Assembly: GCA_021797415.1 (NCBI GenBank)
Contig: JAJZZT010000475.1
Span: forward strand, 1 to 11,348
From: Bacillota bacterium
Lineage (GTDB): Bacteria > Bacillota > Bacilli > Alicyclobacillales > SLC66
Length of the DNA: 11,348 nt
Direction: 5' to 3'
Part shown: piece after piece, positions 1-5,372 of the stretch
Position numbering within the stretch: position 1 is the first letter of the stretch
How the letters are laid out: each line of letters opens with the position of its first letter
Translations under genes and position numbers: made by a program
The notes under the pieces: model-generated
Databases searched by the model: none
What the model was told of the DNA's origin: nothing
What the model saw: only the letters and a program-made list of their open reading frames with translations

Positions 1-72
1 GGCCATGCGTTGGCTGTGTCGACCATCGGCGGTTCCTCCCTCCAAGACGGTTCCGCGCGGTCCGCTGACTGA
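1..72 (+). CDS. Possible C-terminal fragment of an unidentified protein
   Basis: Frame 1 is open from the window edge to a TGA at 70-72 and encodes 23 residues, roughly GHALAVSTIGGSSLQDG followed by SARSAD. It is too short to assign to a family. The composition is compatible with a protein C-terminus, but another forward frame is also open here, so this may be chance. It would run toward the convergent methyltransferase gene. Confidence 0.2.
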   Translation, partial: GHALAVSTIGGSSLQDGSARSAD

Positions 73-242
73 GTGCGGTATCGCTTGGTTCCTGTTGTCC
101 TGATTATCCATCGCGGCGAGGGAGAGCGGGAGAGCCGCGCAGACGGAGCTTTCCCGTCTGCTGCGACCATTTTACGCGGTGTACAGACAGACCAGATGAA
201 TAGTCCATCCGGACTGGACGAGGTGCGCCGAACGATCCAATC
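73..242. other. Short intergenic stretch with one small hairpin
   Basis: No convincing gene is visible between the left-edge fragment and the methyltransferase stop. An 8-bp perfect hairpin lies here, with GCAGACGG at 139-146, a 7-nt loop and CCGTCTGC at 154-161. No U-tract follows on either strand, so I do not call it a terminator. Confidence 0.4.
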
Positions 243-1118
243 TCAATCTGATTTCGAATCAGATTTTACGCCCGTTTTCTCATCGGGATTCTCATCGCAG
301 CTTGCATCGGGATTCGCATCAGGATTCGCGAGCGTCCGGGGACGCCGCGCGCGCACCATGCGGGCTTCGTAGTGCATCGTGAAACCGTCCGGGAAGCGGC
401 TGTCGATCGTTGCGGCCAGTTCCGCGCGCATGGCTGGCGGCGAGTACTCCAGCAGGTGAAAAAGCTCGCCAAAGAAAGCGAGCACGTCCACGCCGGCAGA
501 AAATGTGAAGGGGATTTCCCAGCTGGTCTCGGTGATGTCCGCAAAGCCTGCGTCCCGCAGGGCATCGGACAATGCCTCGGCCTGTGTGAATTTCATCAGA
601 AAGGGTCTGGCCATGGAGACCATATTGCCCATGACATCTTCTGCGACGGAGAAAAATTCGGACCAGGTCGTCCTCCCCGGTACAGTCAGCAGGGTGACGC
701 CGTCCGGGCGGAGCGCGTCGTGCAGCGCCAGCATGCTTTCCCTCGGTTTGTTGAAAAAAGGGAATGCGAGGTTGCAGACGGCGAGGTCAAATGGTTCGTT
801 CAGCCGCTGCGCCGCGTCCATGTGCATAAAACGGGCGTTGCGCAGGCCCAATTCCTGTGCGCGGACTGTACACTGGCCGATCATGCTGTGCGAGGAATCC
901 ACACCGATGATGTTCCACTCGGGATGGTCGGTCGCCAGGCGCAGTGAAACCGTTCCCGGACCGCAACCGAGATCCAGCACATCCGCCACGGGCCTGCTTG
1001 CCGTCTCCTTCTCAACGGCCTCCCTTAACCGATCCGCGACGCGCGGCGCGATCAGCTTTCCGACCGTATTGCTGTAAAGAATGGCGCCTTCCTCTGTCTT
1101 GAAGTTGGGCACGCGCAT
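243..1118 (-). CDS. Class I SAM-dependent methyltransferase with repeat tail
   Basis: A 291-residue soluble protein with a Rossmann-type methyltransferase core. Motif I is VLDLGCGPG (residues 47-55), the acidic loop is GVDSS (72-76), an Asp follows strand 3 (D101), and motif IV is DLAVCNLAFPFF (111-122). The ALRPDG turn and the strand LLTVPG follow near 136-148. This matches small-molecule methyltransferases of the Methyltransf_11/25 type, and the substrate cannot be read from the sequence. The start is well supported: CACCTCC at 1126-1132 is GGAGGTG on the coding strand, 7 nt before ATG. The last 28 residues form seven degenerate tetrapeptides (ANPD, ANPD, ASCD, ENPD, EKTG, VKSD, SKSD) from a 12-bp DNA repeat. 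The tail is outside the enzyme fold and probably disordered. The gene seems monocistronic, with a repeat element upstream. Confidence 0.85.
   Translation of the reverse strand: MRVPNFKTEEGAILYSNTVGKLIAPRVADRLREAVEKETASRPVADVLDLGCGPGTVSLRLATDHPEWNIIGVDSSHSMIGQCTVRAQELGLRNARFMHMDAAQRLNEPFDLAVCNLAFPFFNKPRESMLALHDALRPDGVTLLTVPGRTTWSEFFSVAEDVMGNMVSMARPFLMKFTQAEALSDALRDAGFADITETSWEIPFTFSAGVDVLAFFGELFHLLEYSPPAMRAELAATIDSRFPDGFTMHYEARMVRARRPRTLANPDANPDASCDENPDEKTGVKSDSKSD
246..329 (-). repeat. 12-bp tandem repeat, about seven units, at the gene 3' end
   Basis: Read on the minus strand, the last 84 coding bases fall into seven 12-base units, for example GCGAATCCTGAT, GCGAATCCCGAT and GAGAATCCCGAT. 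They then degrade to GTAAAATCTGAT and TCGAAATCAGAT just before the TGA at 243-245. The period is a multiple of three, so gain or loss of units keeps the frame and changes only the length of the acidic tail. It looks like slippage expansion followed by decay. Confidence 0.8.
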
Positions 1119-1243
1119 GCTGTCACACCTCCATGCATTGCCTGATGGCCGCTTTCGCGTGCAGTGTACAGCAGGCCGAGCGGTTGGCGTGTGTCGGAAA
1201 TCACGAAGCGGGCCGCAAACACAGTCCGCACGTTCTTATGGTG

Positions 1244-1444
1244 CCTGTTCAAAAAGTGGGCAGGGTTGATTCGCGCAGGGCAACGGGACATGGGATAAAC
1301 CGAGTGTGCAGTGGATTTTATCCCATGTCCCGTTGGAAGCAGCCAGAAATGCGGACCGAGCGTACGTTTTGGGGTACGTGAGGGAGCGTTTCTGGCGATG
1401 ACGCGGCAATGCGCCAAAGAGTTCTGCCCACTTTTTGAACAACC
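1244..1444. repeat. MITE-like inverted-repeat element, copy 1
   Basis: This element of about 200 bp has perfect 18-bp terminal inverted repeats: TGTTCAAAAAGTGGGCAG at 1246-1263 and its complement at 1424-1441. It matches copy 2 (4688-4904, opposite orientation) over both ends, including the block from GAGCGTACG (1358) through GCGCCAAAGAG (1411-1421). An 18-bp perfect inverted repeat of the GGGACATGGGATAAA motif (1282-1299 and 1317-1334) is nested inside. No transposase is encoded, so it would be non-autonomous. Reading frames inside it look spurious. The right end abuts the stop of the nucleotidyltransferase gene. Confidence 0.75.
1282..1334. repeat. REPIN-like inverted pair of the GGGACATGGGAT motif
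   Basis: Two arms of 18 bp (1282-1299 and 1317-1334) are exact reverse complements around a 17-nt loop, with core CGGGACATGGGATAAA. Single-stranded, this would form a long hairpin. The motif recurs at 3444, 3553, 4774 and 5068. Such paired palindromes are typical of elements mobilised by REP-associated tyrosine transposases (TnpA-REP/RAYT), but no such transposase lies in this window. Confidence 0.7.
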
Positions 1445-1446
1445 TC

Positions 1447-2211
1447 TTATAGCGCCACATGTTCCCTGTATGCCTCGATATATGCAGACAGCCATGGATA
1501 ACGGCTTCTGTAGCCCTTCACATTCGCCGCCAGCTTTTTATCGGTTTCACGGGCCAATTCTGCGATATAATCCAATATCCGTCCGGTATCCGCCTCGTTG
1601 ATGCTGGACAATTTTATGGAGGCGGGAAGCTGTTCTGCATATCCGAAGCGATGAATATGGGTGTTTTCACGCATGTCCCTTTCAACCATCTCGACAACCA
1701 GATAATCCCTCACCAAATCGAGCAGCAGATGCATGCCGATCAGATTGTCTCTCCGGGCGAATTTCTTGATCGCCGTCATGTACTTGAACCAGATGCGATT
1801 GATCTCGCTTTCAGATATGTCAAACGAATAACCCGCCACAGGCGCCTTGATTTGTTCGCCGCTCGCGATTTGTCCGTAAATGACTGTAGACAACTGATCC
1901 TTGCCGGCTTCTGCCGACACCCATTTATTATAGGAGCAGACGGACGCATCCAGCAGTTGAATGGATGTTTCAAACGAAATGGCGGTCCTGTAGAGAAGTG
2001 ATTCTTTCCCGCGGTGCATCTCGCTGCCCACGACAAATCCCATCCGTTCGTGCGCTTGGACAAACTGATTTTCGTCCACATCCATCTCTGGTTGTAGGAT
2101 GACCAACAGGTCAGTGTCCGACCAGAAATCAATTTGATTGTCAATCTGCCGAGAACCGCGGAGAACAATGGCTTTTACCCCTGGGATACTGGTTGAAAGC
2201 GTTTTTACCAC
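1447..2211 (-). CDS. Nucleotidyltransferase, aminoglycoside adenylyltransferase-like
   Basis: A 254-residue cytosolic protein of the DNA polymerase beta-type nucleotidyltransferase superfamily. The signature LRGSR (residues 17-21) precedes SDTDLLVIL (31-39), whose D32 and D34 are the expected metal-binding aspartates. An alpha-helical half follows with WFKYMTAIKKFARRDNLIG and the HRFGY region, a pattern seen in streptomycin 6-adenylyltransferases (AadE/ANT(6)) and their uncharacterised relatives. Substrate and resistance phenotype are not established. The GTG at 2209-2211 has no good ribosome binding site. GAGGAG at 2243-2248 fits a start near 2238, where the in-frame codon is ATA. The region looks more AT-rich than its neighbours, which would suit transfer. 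The stop codon lies at the edge of repeat copy 1, so the C-terminus may have been reset by the insertion. Confidence 0.75.
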   Translation of the reverse strand: MVKTLSTSIPGVKAIVLRGSRQIDNQIDFWSDTDLLVILQPEMDVDENQFVQAHERMGFVVGSEMHRGKESLLYRTAISFETSIQLLDASVCSYNKWVSAEAGKDQLSTVIYGQIASGEQIKAPVAGYSFDISESEINRIWFKYMTAIKKFARRDNLIGMHLLLDLVRDYLVVEMVERDMRENTHIHRFGYAEQLPASIKLSSINEADTGRILDYIAELARETDKKLAANVKGYRSRYPWLSAYIEAYREHVAL

Positions 2212-2276
2212 ACAGTCCAGAAATGCATTCGTTTGTATGGGATCTCCTCATTCCATGCTGGCGTCTAGTGACCTAA

Positions 2277-2284
2277 AGTATACT
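2277..2284. promoter_or_regulatory. Palindromic -10-like site between divergent genes
   Basis: The octamer AGTATACT contains TATACT on both strands (2279-2284 plus, 2277-2282 minus), in the 146-bp gap between the nucleotidyltransferase and the phosphotransferase. It is placed to give -10 elements in both directions. No good -35 was found on either strand. Confidence 0.3.
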
Positions 2285-2357
2285 GTTTATGGCGTGTCCT
2301 GTCCCCTTCAGGAGATGGAACGCATCACATTCCCTGTGCTGGGGAGCGGTGGATTGC

Positions 2358-3269
2358 ATGACGGATCGGGATGTACGCACGGTTGAATTGCTTTCGTTCG
2401 TCAATACGCTTGGATTATGCGATATTTCTCCTGTCGTCCTGAGCGATTCGGCGAACCTGATCGTTCATCTTGCCCCGCATCCGGTTGTGGCAAGGATGGC
2501 CAAGGATTGGCCAGGCCACAGCGCGTCGTCGTGGCGAGATGTTTTGGCGCGGGAATTGCGGGTGACAGCATTTCTCGCATGTCGTGGCATTCCGGTCGTG
2601 CGGGGCCACTTGTCCGTTCCCTGCGGCCCGCATCGGGTGGCCGACGCGTGGATGACACTGTGGGAATACGCGGAGCCAGCCGCTCCCGCCATCCTTAAGC
2701 CGGAACAGGCCGTCGACATGGTGATCGACTTGACGCGCGCGCTTGCTGAGTTCCCTGAATCGTTGCCGCGTCTGGGGGTGTGGGACAATGTCGAAGAAGC
2801 CGCCGACAGTTTGCGGTTGAAGTTGCATGAAGATCCCCGCATTTCCAAACTATTGGAAACCTTTAGTGTGGTGCAAGAAAGGATGCGCATGCTCGATGCG
2901 GTGTTTCCGGCGCATGGCGATGCCCACCTGGGGAACCTCATCCATAGCACCGCGGGATGGAGATGGAGCGACTTCGAAGATGTGTCTTTGATGCCGCCAA
3001 TGTGGGACATGGCTTCTCTTGTCGGCAATACGGCGCTATTCAAAGGTCTCGGACATCCGGTTGTCAAACACGCTTTCAACCGGGCGGCCGAAACAGGTGA
3101 TCTGGAGTCTTTTCGCTTCGCCCTCACGGCGAGGGTTGTCATGGCGACAACGACAAACCTGGCCATGGCGCTGGGCGGTCATGGGAACGATGGCGATCTG
3201 GATTTTGCCAGAGCCCAGCTTGCCCGCATCGGGGGGTTTCTGAAGCGGCTGGAAGTCTGGTACACGTGA
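2358..3269 (+). CDS. APH-type phosphotransferase family protein
   Basis: A 303-residue cytosolic protein of the aminoglycoside phosphotransferase/choline kinase-like fold. The N-lobe strand VVARMAKDW and the helix LARELRVTAFL (Glu near residue 66) resemble the ATP-binding pair of this family, and LWEYAEP fits the hinge. The catalytic loop AHGDAHLGN (185-193) and the metal-binding DFED (205-208) are intact, so I expect an active kinase of a hydroxylated small molecule. Resistance, sugar or aminoalcohol substrates are all possible. I chose ATG 2358 because GGGGAG and GGTGG lie just upstream and the protein then begins MTDRDVRTVELL. The upstream ATG at 2289 adds 23 residues of poor character. 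It is divergent from the nucleotidyltransferase. Confidence 0.82.
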   Translation: MTDRDVRTVELLSFVNTLGLCDISPVVLSDSANLIVHLAPHPVVARMAKDWPGHSASSWRDVLARELRVTAFLACRGIPVVRGHLSVPCGPHRVADAWMTLWEYAEPAAPAILKPEQAVDMVIDLTRALAEFPESLPRLGVWDNVEEAADSLRLKLHEDPRISKLLETFSVVQERMRMLDAVFPAHGDAHLGNLIHSTAGWRWSDFEDVSLMPPMWDMASLVGNTALFKGLGHPVVKHAFNRAAETGDLESFRFALTARVVMATTTNLAMALGGHGNDGDLDFARAQLARIGGFLKRLEVWYT

Positions 3270-3322
3270 CACTCGACCGTGTCTCGCCGTCGCGCGCCAA
3301 GCCAGTGGAGGAATGATGGTCT

Positions 3323-3360
3323 GCCGGGCCGGTGCCATGCCCTATGCCCGGCGAGTTTTG
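3323..3360 (+). terminator. Possible terminator of the phosphotransferase gene
   Basis: A 7-bp perfect stem, GCCGGGC at 3323-3329 with GCCCGGC at 3346-3352, has a 16-nt loop and is followed by GAGTTTTG. It lies about 54 nt after the stop. The long loop and short T-run make it weak. Confidence 0.3.
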
Positions 3361-3440
3361 CGCCATGGACAGGGTTCGCTGAGGCGTCGTCATTCCCTTT
3401 GCTCGTCGCGAGTTTAGCGACAGCGGTGTCCGAGCAGGAG

Positions 3441-3568
3441 CCTGGGGACATGGGATCCAGTCCTTAAGGGGCAGGCGGGCTCATTTGGATCGGGCGTTTG
3501 AGGCGTCAGTCAAACGTCGGATCGCCCCCCGCCGCCTGCCGAAGATGGGTGGATCCCATGTCCCCGGG
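3441..3568. repeat. REPIN-like palindromic repeat with three nested stems
   Basis: The outer arms GGGGACATGGGATCCA (3444-3459) and TGGATCCCATGTCCCC (3550-3565) are perfect 16-bp complements. A second pair, GGCAGGCGG (3470-3478) with CCGCCTGCC (3532-3540), and a central pair (3488-3501 with 3510-3523, 11 of 14 paired plus one G-U) lie inside. The whole 128 bp folds as one long cruciform. The outer motif is the same 13-mer found in both MITE-like copies and in the leader at 5068. It encodes nothing and fits REPIN-type elements. Confidence 0.75.
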
Positions 3569-3795
3569 GGAATGACGACGATTGGCAGATGATATTTTCA
3601 AGATAGGAAAATATGGAAACAACGCGTATTCTCACTTTCGGTTGCGCGTTGCGGTCTGCTACCGATACACTGGAGAAAGCGGAGTGTTCGCCGCGGAGTT
3701 GCGGCGTGCAAGCGCATGAGAAAGGGGGCAGGCGGCTTCCTCTTCGGCCTTAAGGCCAAAGTCCACGCCGCCAATTTGCGATGGAGGATGTCATC

Positions 3796-4095
3796 ATGCA
3801 GCCCGAATGCTCGATTGAGAAGGCGCTCGGGGTGCTCGGCAACAAGTGGTCGTTTCTTGTGTTGCGCGAATTGTACAAGGGCAAACGGCGATTCAGCGAA
3901 TTGCAGCGGGAATTGCGCGGGATCAGTCCGAAATCGCTGACCGACACGCTGCGCCATCTCGAAGCGAACGGTGTGGTGGAACGCAGGGTATTTCCCACGG
4001 TGCCCGTCACGGTCGAATATTCATTGACGGAAAAAGGAGACGCTTTCCATATCGTCCTGAAGGAGATGAAGCGCTGGGGGGCCGAATGGGCGTGA
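3796..4095 (+). CDS. HxlR-family winged-helix transcriptional regulator
   Basis: A 99-residue DNA-binding protein of the HxlR/MarR-like family. The sequence CSIEKALGVLGNKWSFLVLRE leads into the winged helix, with RRFSELQRELRGISPKSLTDTLRHLEANGVVER as helix-turn-helix and EYSLTEKG as wing. The length is typical. I chose ATG 3796 rather than 3781 because GGAGG at 3783-3787 sits 8 nt before it. The Cys at position 5 matches the conserved N-terminal redox-sensing Cys of the Bacillus YodB/HypR type, and no second Cys is present in the protein. The target is unknown: the flanking genes are an unrelated phosphotransferase and the convergent niaR, so regulation in trans or autoregulation is likely. 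Confidence 0.88.
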   Translation: MQPECSIEKALGVLGNKWSFLVLRELYKGKRRFSELQRELRGISPKSLTDTLRHLEANGVVERRVFPTVPVTVEYSLTEKGDAFHIVLKEMKRWGAEWA

Positions 4096-4116
4096 GCGCG
4101 CGGCGCCCGCGCGCTC
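4094..4116. terminator. GC-rich hairpin shared by two convergent stops
   Basis: GAGCGCGCGG (4094-4103) and CCGCGCGCTC (4107-4116) form a perfect 10-bp stem around a 3-nt loop. The hairpin overlaps the TGA of the HxlR gene (4093-4095) and the TGA of niaR (4115-4117) and fills the gap between them. Neither side has a U-tract, so it is not a classic intrinsic terminator. It could still block convergent transcription or protect 3' ends. Confidence 0.5.
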
Positions 4117-4666
4117 AGTCATCGTCGTGCAGGGTCACCGCGAAGTGAGTGGAAAGGGACTGCACGGCTTCCTCAAGAACGGCCCTGTTTTTGGCGGCGA
4201 GCGTGTGCCTGTGCGTGCCTCCCGCCAGACTGAGCAACAGCGGCGCGTCGTAGCGGCGGACGCGCTCGGTGAAAGACAGGACATCCTTGCGGCAACTCAG
4301 CATGAGACTGGCGGAGAATTCTCCATATATTGGGTGGTCCACCGAAACGTCGATCACCTCCACGCCGGCGTCGACGAGGATCAGCAGTTCCTTCTCCGCT
4401 TCGTCGGGCTGATGGCTGATCGTGATGACCTGGACGTGCCGCTCAGGTCTTTTGGCGGATGCCGGCCGGGCCAGAAAGTAGCCCTGCGGCGTCGCGATGA
4501 TCGGGTGTCCCTCCGCACGCAGCACGGCGATATCCTGCACAATCACCTGCCGGGTCACGTGAAATTGCCGCGCGAGTTCCAGCCCCGTGACAGGATCCGG
4601 CGCTGCGGCCAGAAGAGCGATCAGATTTTCCCGCCGAGTAAGGATCGTGACCACCCCGCATTCCAT
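4115..4666 (-). CDS. niaR: NiaR-type niacin-responsive transcriptional repressor
   Basis: A 183-residue regulator with an N-terminal HTH_11 winged helix (about 10-65, containing GLELARQFHVTRQVIVQDIAVLR) and a C-terminal 3H domain (about 75-180). The family represses NAD biosynthesis and niacin uptake genes when nicotinic acid is bound. The metal ligands known from the Thermotoga NiaR structure (His, Glu, His, His) appear conserved as H85, E93, H152 and H154, the last two in GGTHRHT. DHPIYGE is also typical. The ATG at 4666 has only a distant AGGA upstream, and a downstream GTG is possible. No NAD gene lies in the window. Repeat copy 2 begins about 20 bp before the start, so the promoter must lie in or beyond it. 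Confidence 0.82.
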   Translation of the reverse strand: MECGVVTILTRRENLIALLAAAPDPVTGLELARQFHVTRQVIVQDIAVLRAEGHPIIATPQGYFLARPASAKRPERHVQVITISHQPDEAEKELLILVDAGVEVIDVSVDHPIYGEFSASLMLSCRKDVLSFTERVRRYDAPLLLSLAGGTHRHTLAAKNRAVLEEAVQSLSTHFAVTLHDDD

Positions 4667-4687
4667 TTCGCAAAAATCCTATTAGAG

Positions 4688-4904
4688 GTTGTTCAAAAAG
4701 GGGCCAGAACTCTTTGGCGCATGGCTGCGTCATCGCCAGAAACGCTCCCTCACGCACCCGAAAACGTACGCTCGGGGACATGGGATAAACCCAATTCCGG
4801 CAGGCGCGTTACATACAGTACGTTTAGTGTCCGATTAGAGCCTCGGACACTAAACGTGGAAACATTGCGCTGCGCGAATCTTACCTGTCCCCTTTTTGAA
4901 CAGG
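4688..4904. repeat. MITE-like inverted-repeat element, copy 2
   Basis: The terminal inverted repeats are TGTTCAAAAAGGGGCCAG at 4690-4707 and the complement of TGTTCAAAAAGGGGACAG at 4885-4902, 17 of 18 matching. Reverse-complemented, this element aligns with copy 1 at both ends, but its middle differs. It keeps only one GGGGACATGGGATAAA arm (4774-4789) and carries a separate hairpin (4820-4857). It has no coding capacity. It separates niaR from its upstream region. Confidence 0.75.
4820..4857. repeat. Perfect 15-bp inverted repeat inside repeat copy 2
   Basis: ACGTTTAGTGTCCGA (4820-4834) and TCGGACACTAAACGT (4843-4857) are exact complements around an 8-nt loop. Copy 1 has no counterpart. There is no U-tract, so it is not a clear terminator. 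Confidence 0.65.
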
Positions 4905-5048
4905 TTCTATTATCGTCTGTGTATACCGGTGTCCTGTCTTTATCATATCATGAATACGGACAGTTATCCTGCGCGGCGGAAATCCCGGTGTTCAGGTCGC
5001 GAAGCGCCAGGAGGGGGTCAAGCGGGTTGCCTTTGCCCTCATGTTTTG

Positions 5049-5057
5049 TGCTAAACT
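5049..5057 (+). promoter_or_regulatory. Candidate extended -10 promoter for the riboswitch 1 operon
   Basis: TGCTAAACT (5049-5057) is an extended -10 element with TG one base before TAAACT. A weak TTGCCT lies at 5027-5032 with a 19-bp spacer. It would start transcription near 5064, about 50 nt before the aptamer. No better promoter was found between the repeat and the aptamer. Confidence 0.35.
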
Positions 5058-5067
5058 TAGGGCACAA

Positions 5068-5080
5068 GGGGACATGGGAT
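5068..5080 (+). repeat. Solo copy of the GGGGACATGGGAT repeat motif
   Basis: An exact 13-base match to the outer arm of the REPIN-like repeat at 3444 and to 4774-4786. No inverted partner is obvious nearby. It would lie in the transcribed leader of riboswitch 1 if the promoter at 5049 is used. Confidence 0.6.
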
Positions 5081-5115
5081 ATAGTCCGCTGTGCAAGCTT
5101 CGCCCTTTAGGGCTG

Positions 5116-5228
5116 AGCAGTTGACAAATACATGGGCAAACTCGCCGAAAGGCGAGGACGCAAAACTACGGGTCTACGGATGAGAGAACGGTGCGCTGCC
5201 GAGTCATCTATGATCGCCGGGTTGCCGC
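5116..5228 (+). promoter_or_regulatory. Cyclic-di-GMP-I (GEMM-I) riboswitch aptamer 1
   Basis: The conserved core of class I c-di-GMP riboswitches is present in order. GGGCAAA (5134-5140) is followed by the stem CTCGCC/GGCGAG (5141-5146 and 5151-5156) capped by a GAAA tetraloop. Next come GACGCAAA (5157-5164) and ACGGGTCTACGG (5168-5179), then the second helix GGATGA/TCATCT (5178-5183 and 5204-5209) with an inner CGGT/GCCG stem. GCCGGGTTGCC (5216-5226) closes the aptamer. This is the pattern of the Vc2-type RNA, which binds c-di-GMP. It lies directly upstream of a terminator and the DUF342 gene. Confidence 0.92.
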
Positions 5229-5248
5229 GCGGGATGCGCCCGCACATG

Positions 5249-5280
5249 ACAACCTCTATTAAGTGGTTGTATTTTTTTTC
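5249..5280 (+). terminator. Intrinsic terminator forming the riboswitch 1 switch
   Basis: ACAACC (5249-5254) pairs with GGTTGT (5265-5270), extended by two inner pairs across a T-T mismatch, with loop ATTA, then eight T residues (5272-5279). The left arm can instead pair with GGGTTG (5219-5224) in the 3' end of the aptamer. Ligand binding, which holds GGGTTG in the aptamer, would then favour termination. By this reading it is an OFF switch. Confidence 0.8.
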
Positions 5281-5372
5281 TGATGACCGATGCGGCCCCG
5301 TTCATTGTTGATGAGCAGTAGGTTTGATCACAGGTCTCCGAGGTTGCGCACGAGCTCTGAGAAGATGGGGCG

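Larger units (their letters stand above)
3270..3795. other. Long intergenic region holding a REPIN-like structure
   Basis: About 525 bp lie between the phosphotransferase stop and the HxlR gene start. They contain a hairpin at 3323-3352, the multi-stem repeat at 3441-3568, and about 220 bp before the HxlR start with no convincing gene. A 46-codon frame at 3613-3753 has no recognisable features. Confidence 0.6.
4667..5372. other. Intergenic region with repeat copy 2 and riboswitch leader 1
   Basis: About 700 bp lie between divergent niaR and the DUF342 gene. They hold the MITE-like copy 2, an unassigned stretch at 4911-5050, one solo copy of the 13-mer at 5068-5080, and the c-di-GMP riboswitch with its terminator. 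I see no protein gene here. Confidence 0.7.

Noticed and set aside
139..161. Terminator for the methyltransferase
   Set aside because: The 8-bp stem has no U-tract on either strand.
1052..1495. 147-codon minus-strand frame across the first repeat
   Set aside because: Most of it is a translation of the MITE-like element, and it overlaps the methyltransferase start. It looks like a repeat-derived spurious frame.
2465..3166. 233-codon minus-strand frame
   Set aside because: It is a shadow of the phosphotransferase gene, whose catalytic motifs are intact on the plus strand.
3441..3568. CRISPR-like or attachment-site structure
   Set aside because: There is only one inverted pair, with no regularly spaced direct repeats and no cas or integrase gene nearby. 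A REPIN-like palindrome fits better.
3613..3753. 46-codon frame METTRILTFG upstream of the HxlR gene
   Set aside because: It has a weak ribosome binding site and no recognisable domain, and an antisense frame of similar quality overlaps it.
4127..5110. 327-codon plus-strand frame
   Set aside because: It runs antisense to niaR, then through the repeat and intergenic DNA, and has no domain or ribosome binding site.
5121..5126. Perfect TTGACA that looks like a -35 box
   Set aside because: No -10 lies at proper distance, and the bases belong to the 5' edge of the c-di-GMP aptamer.
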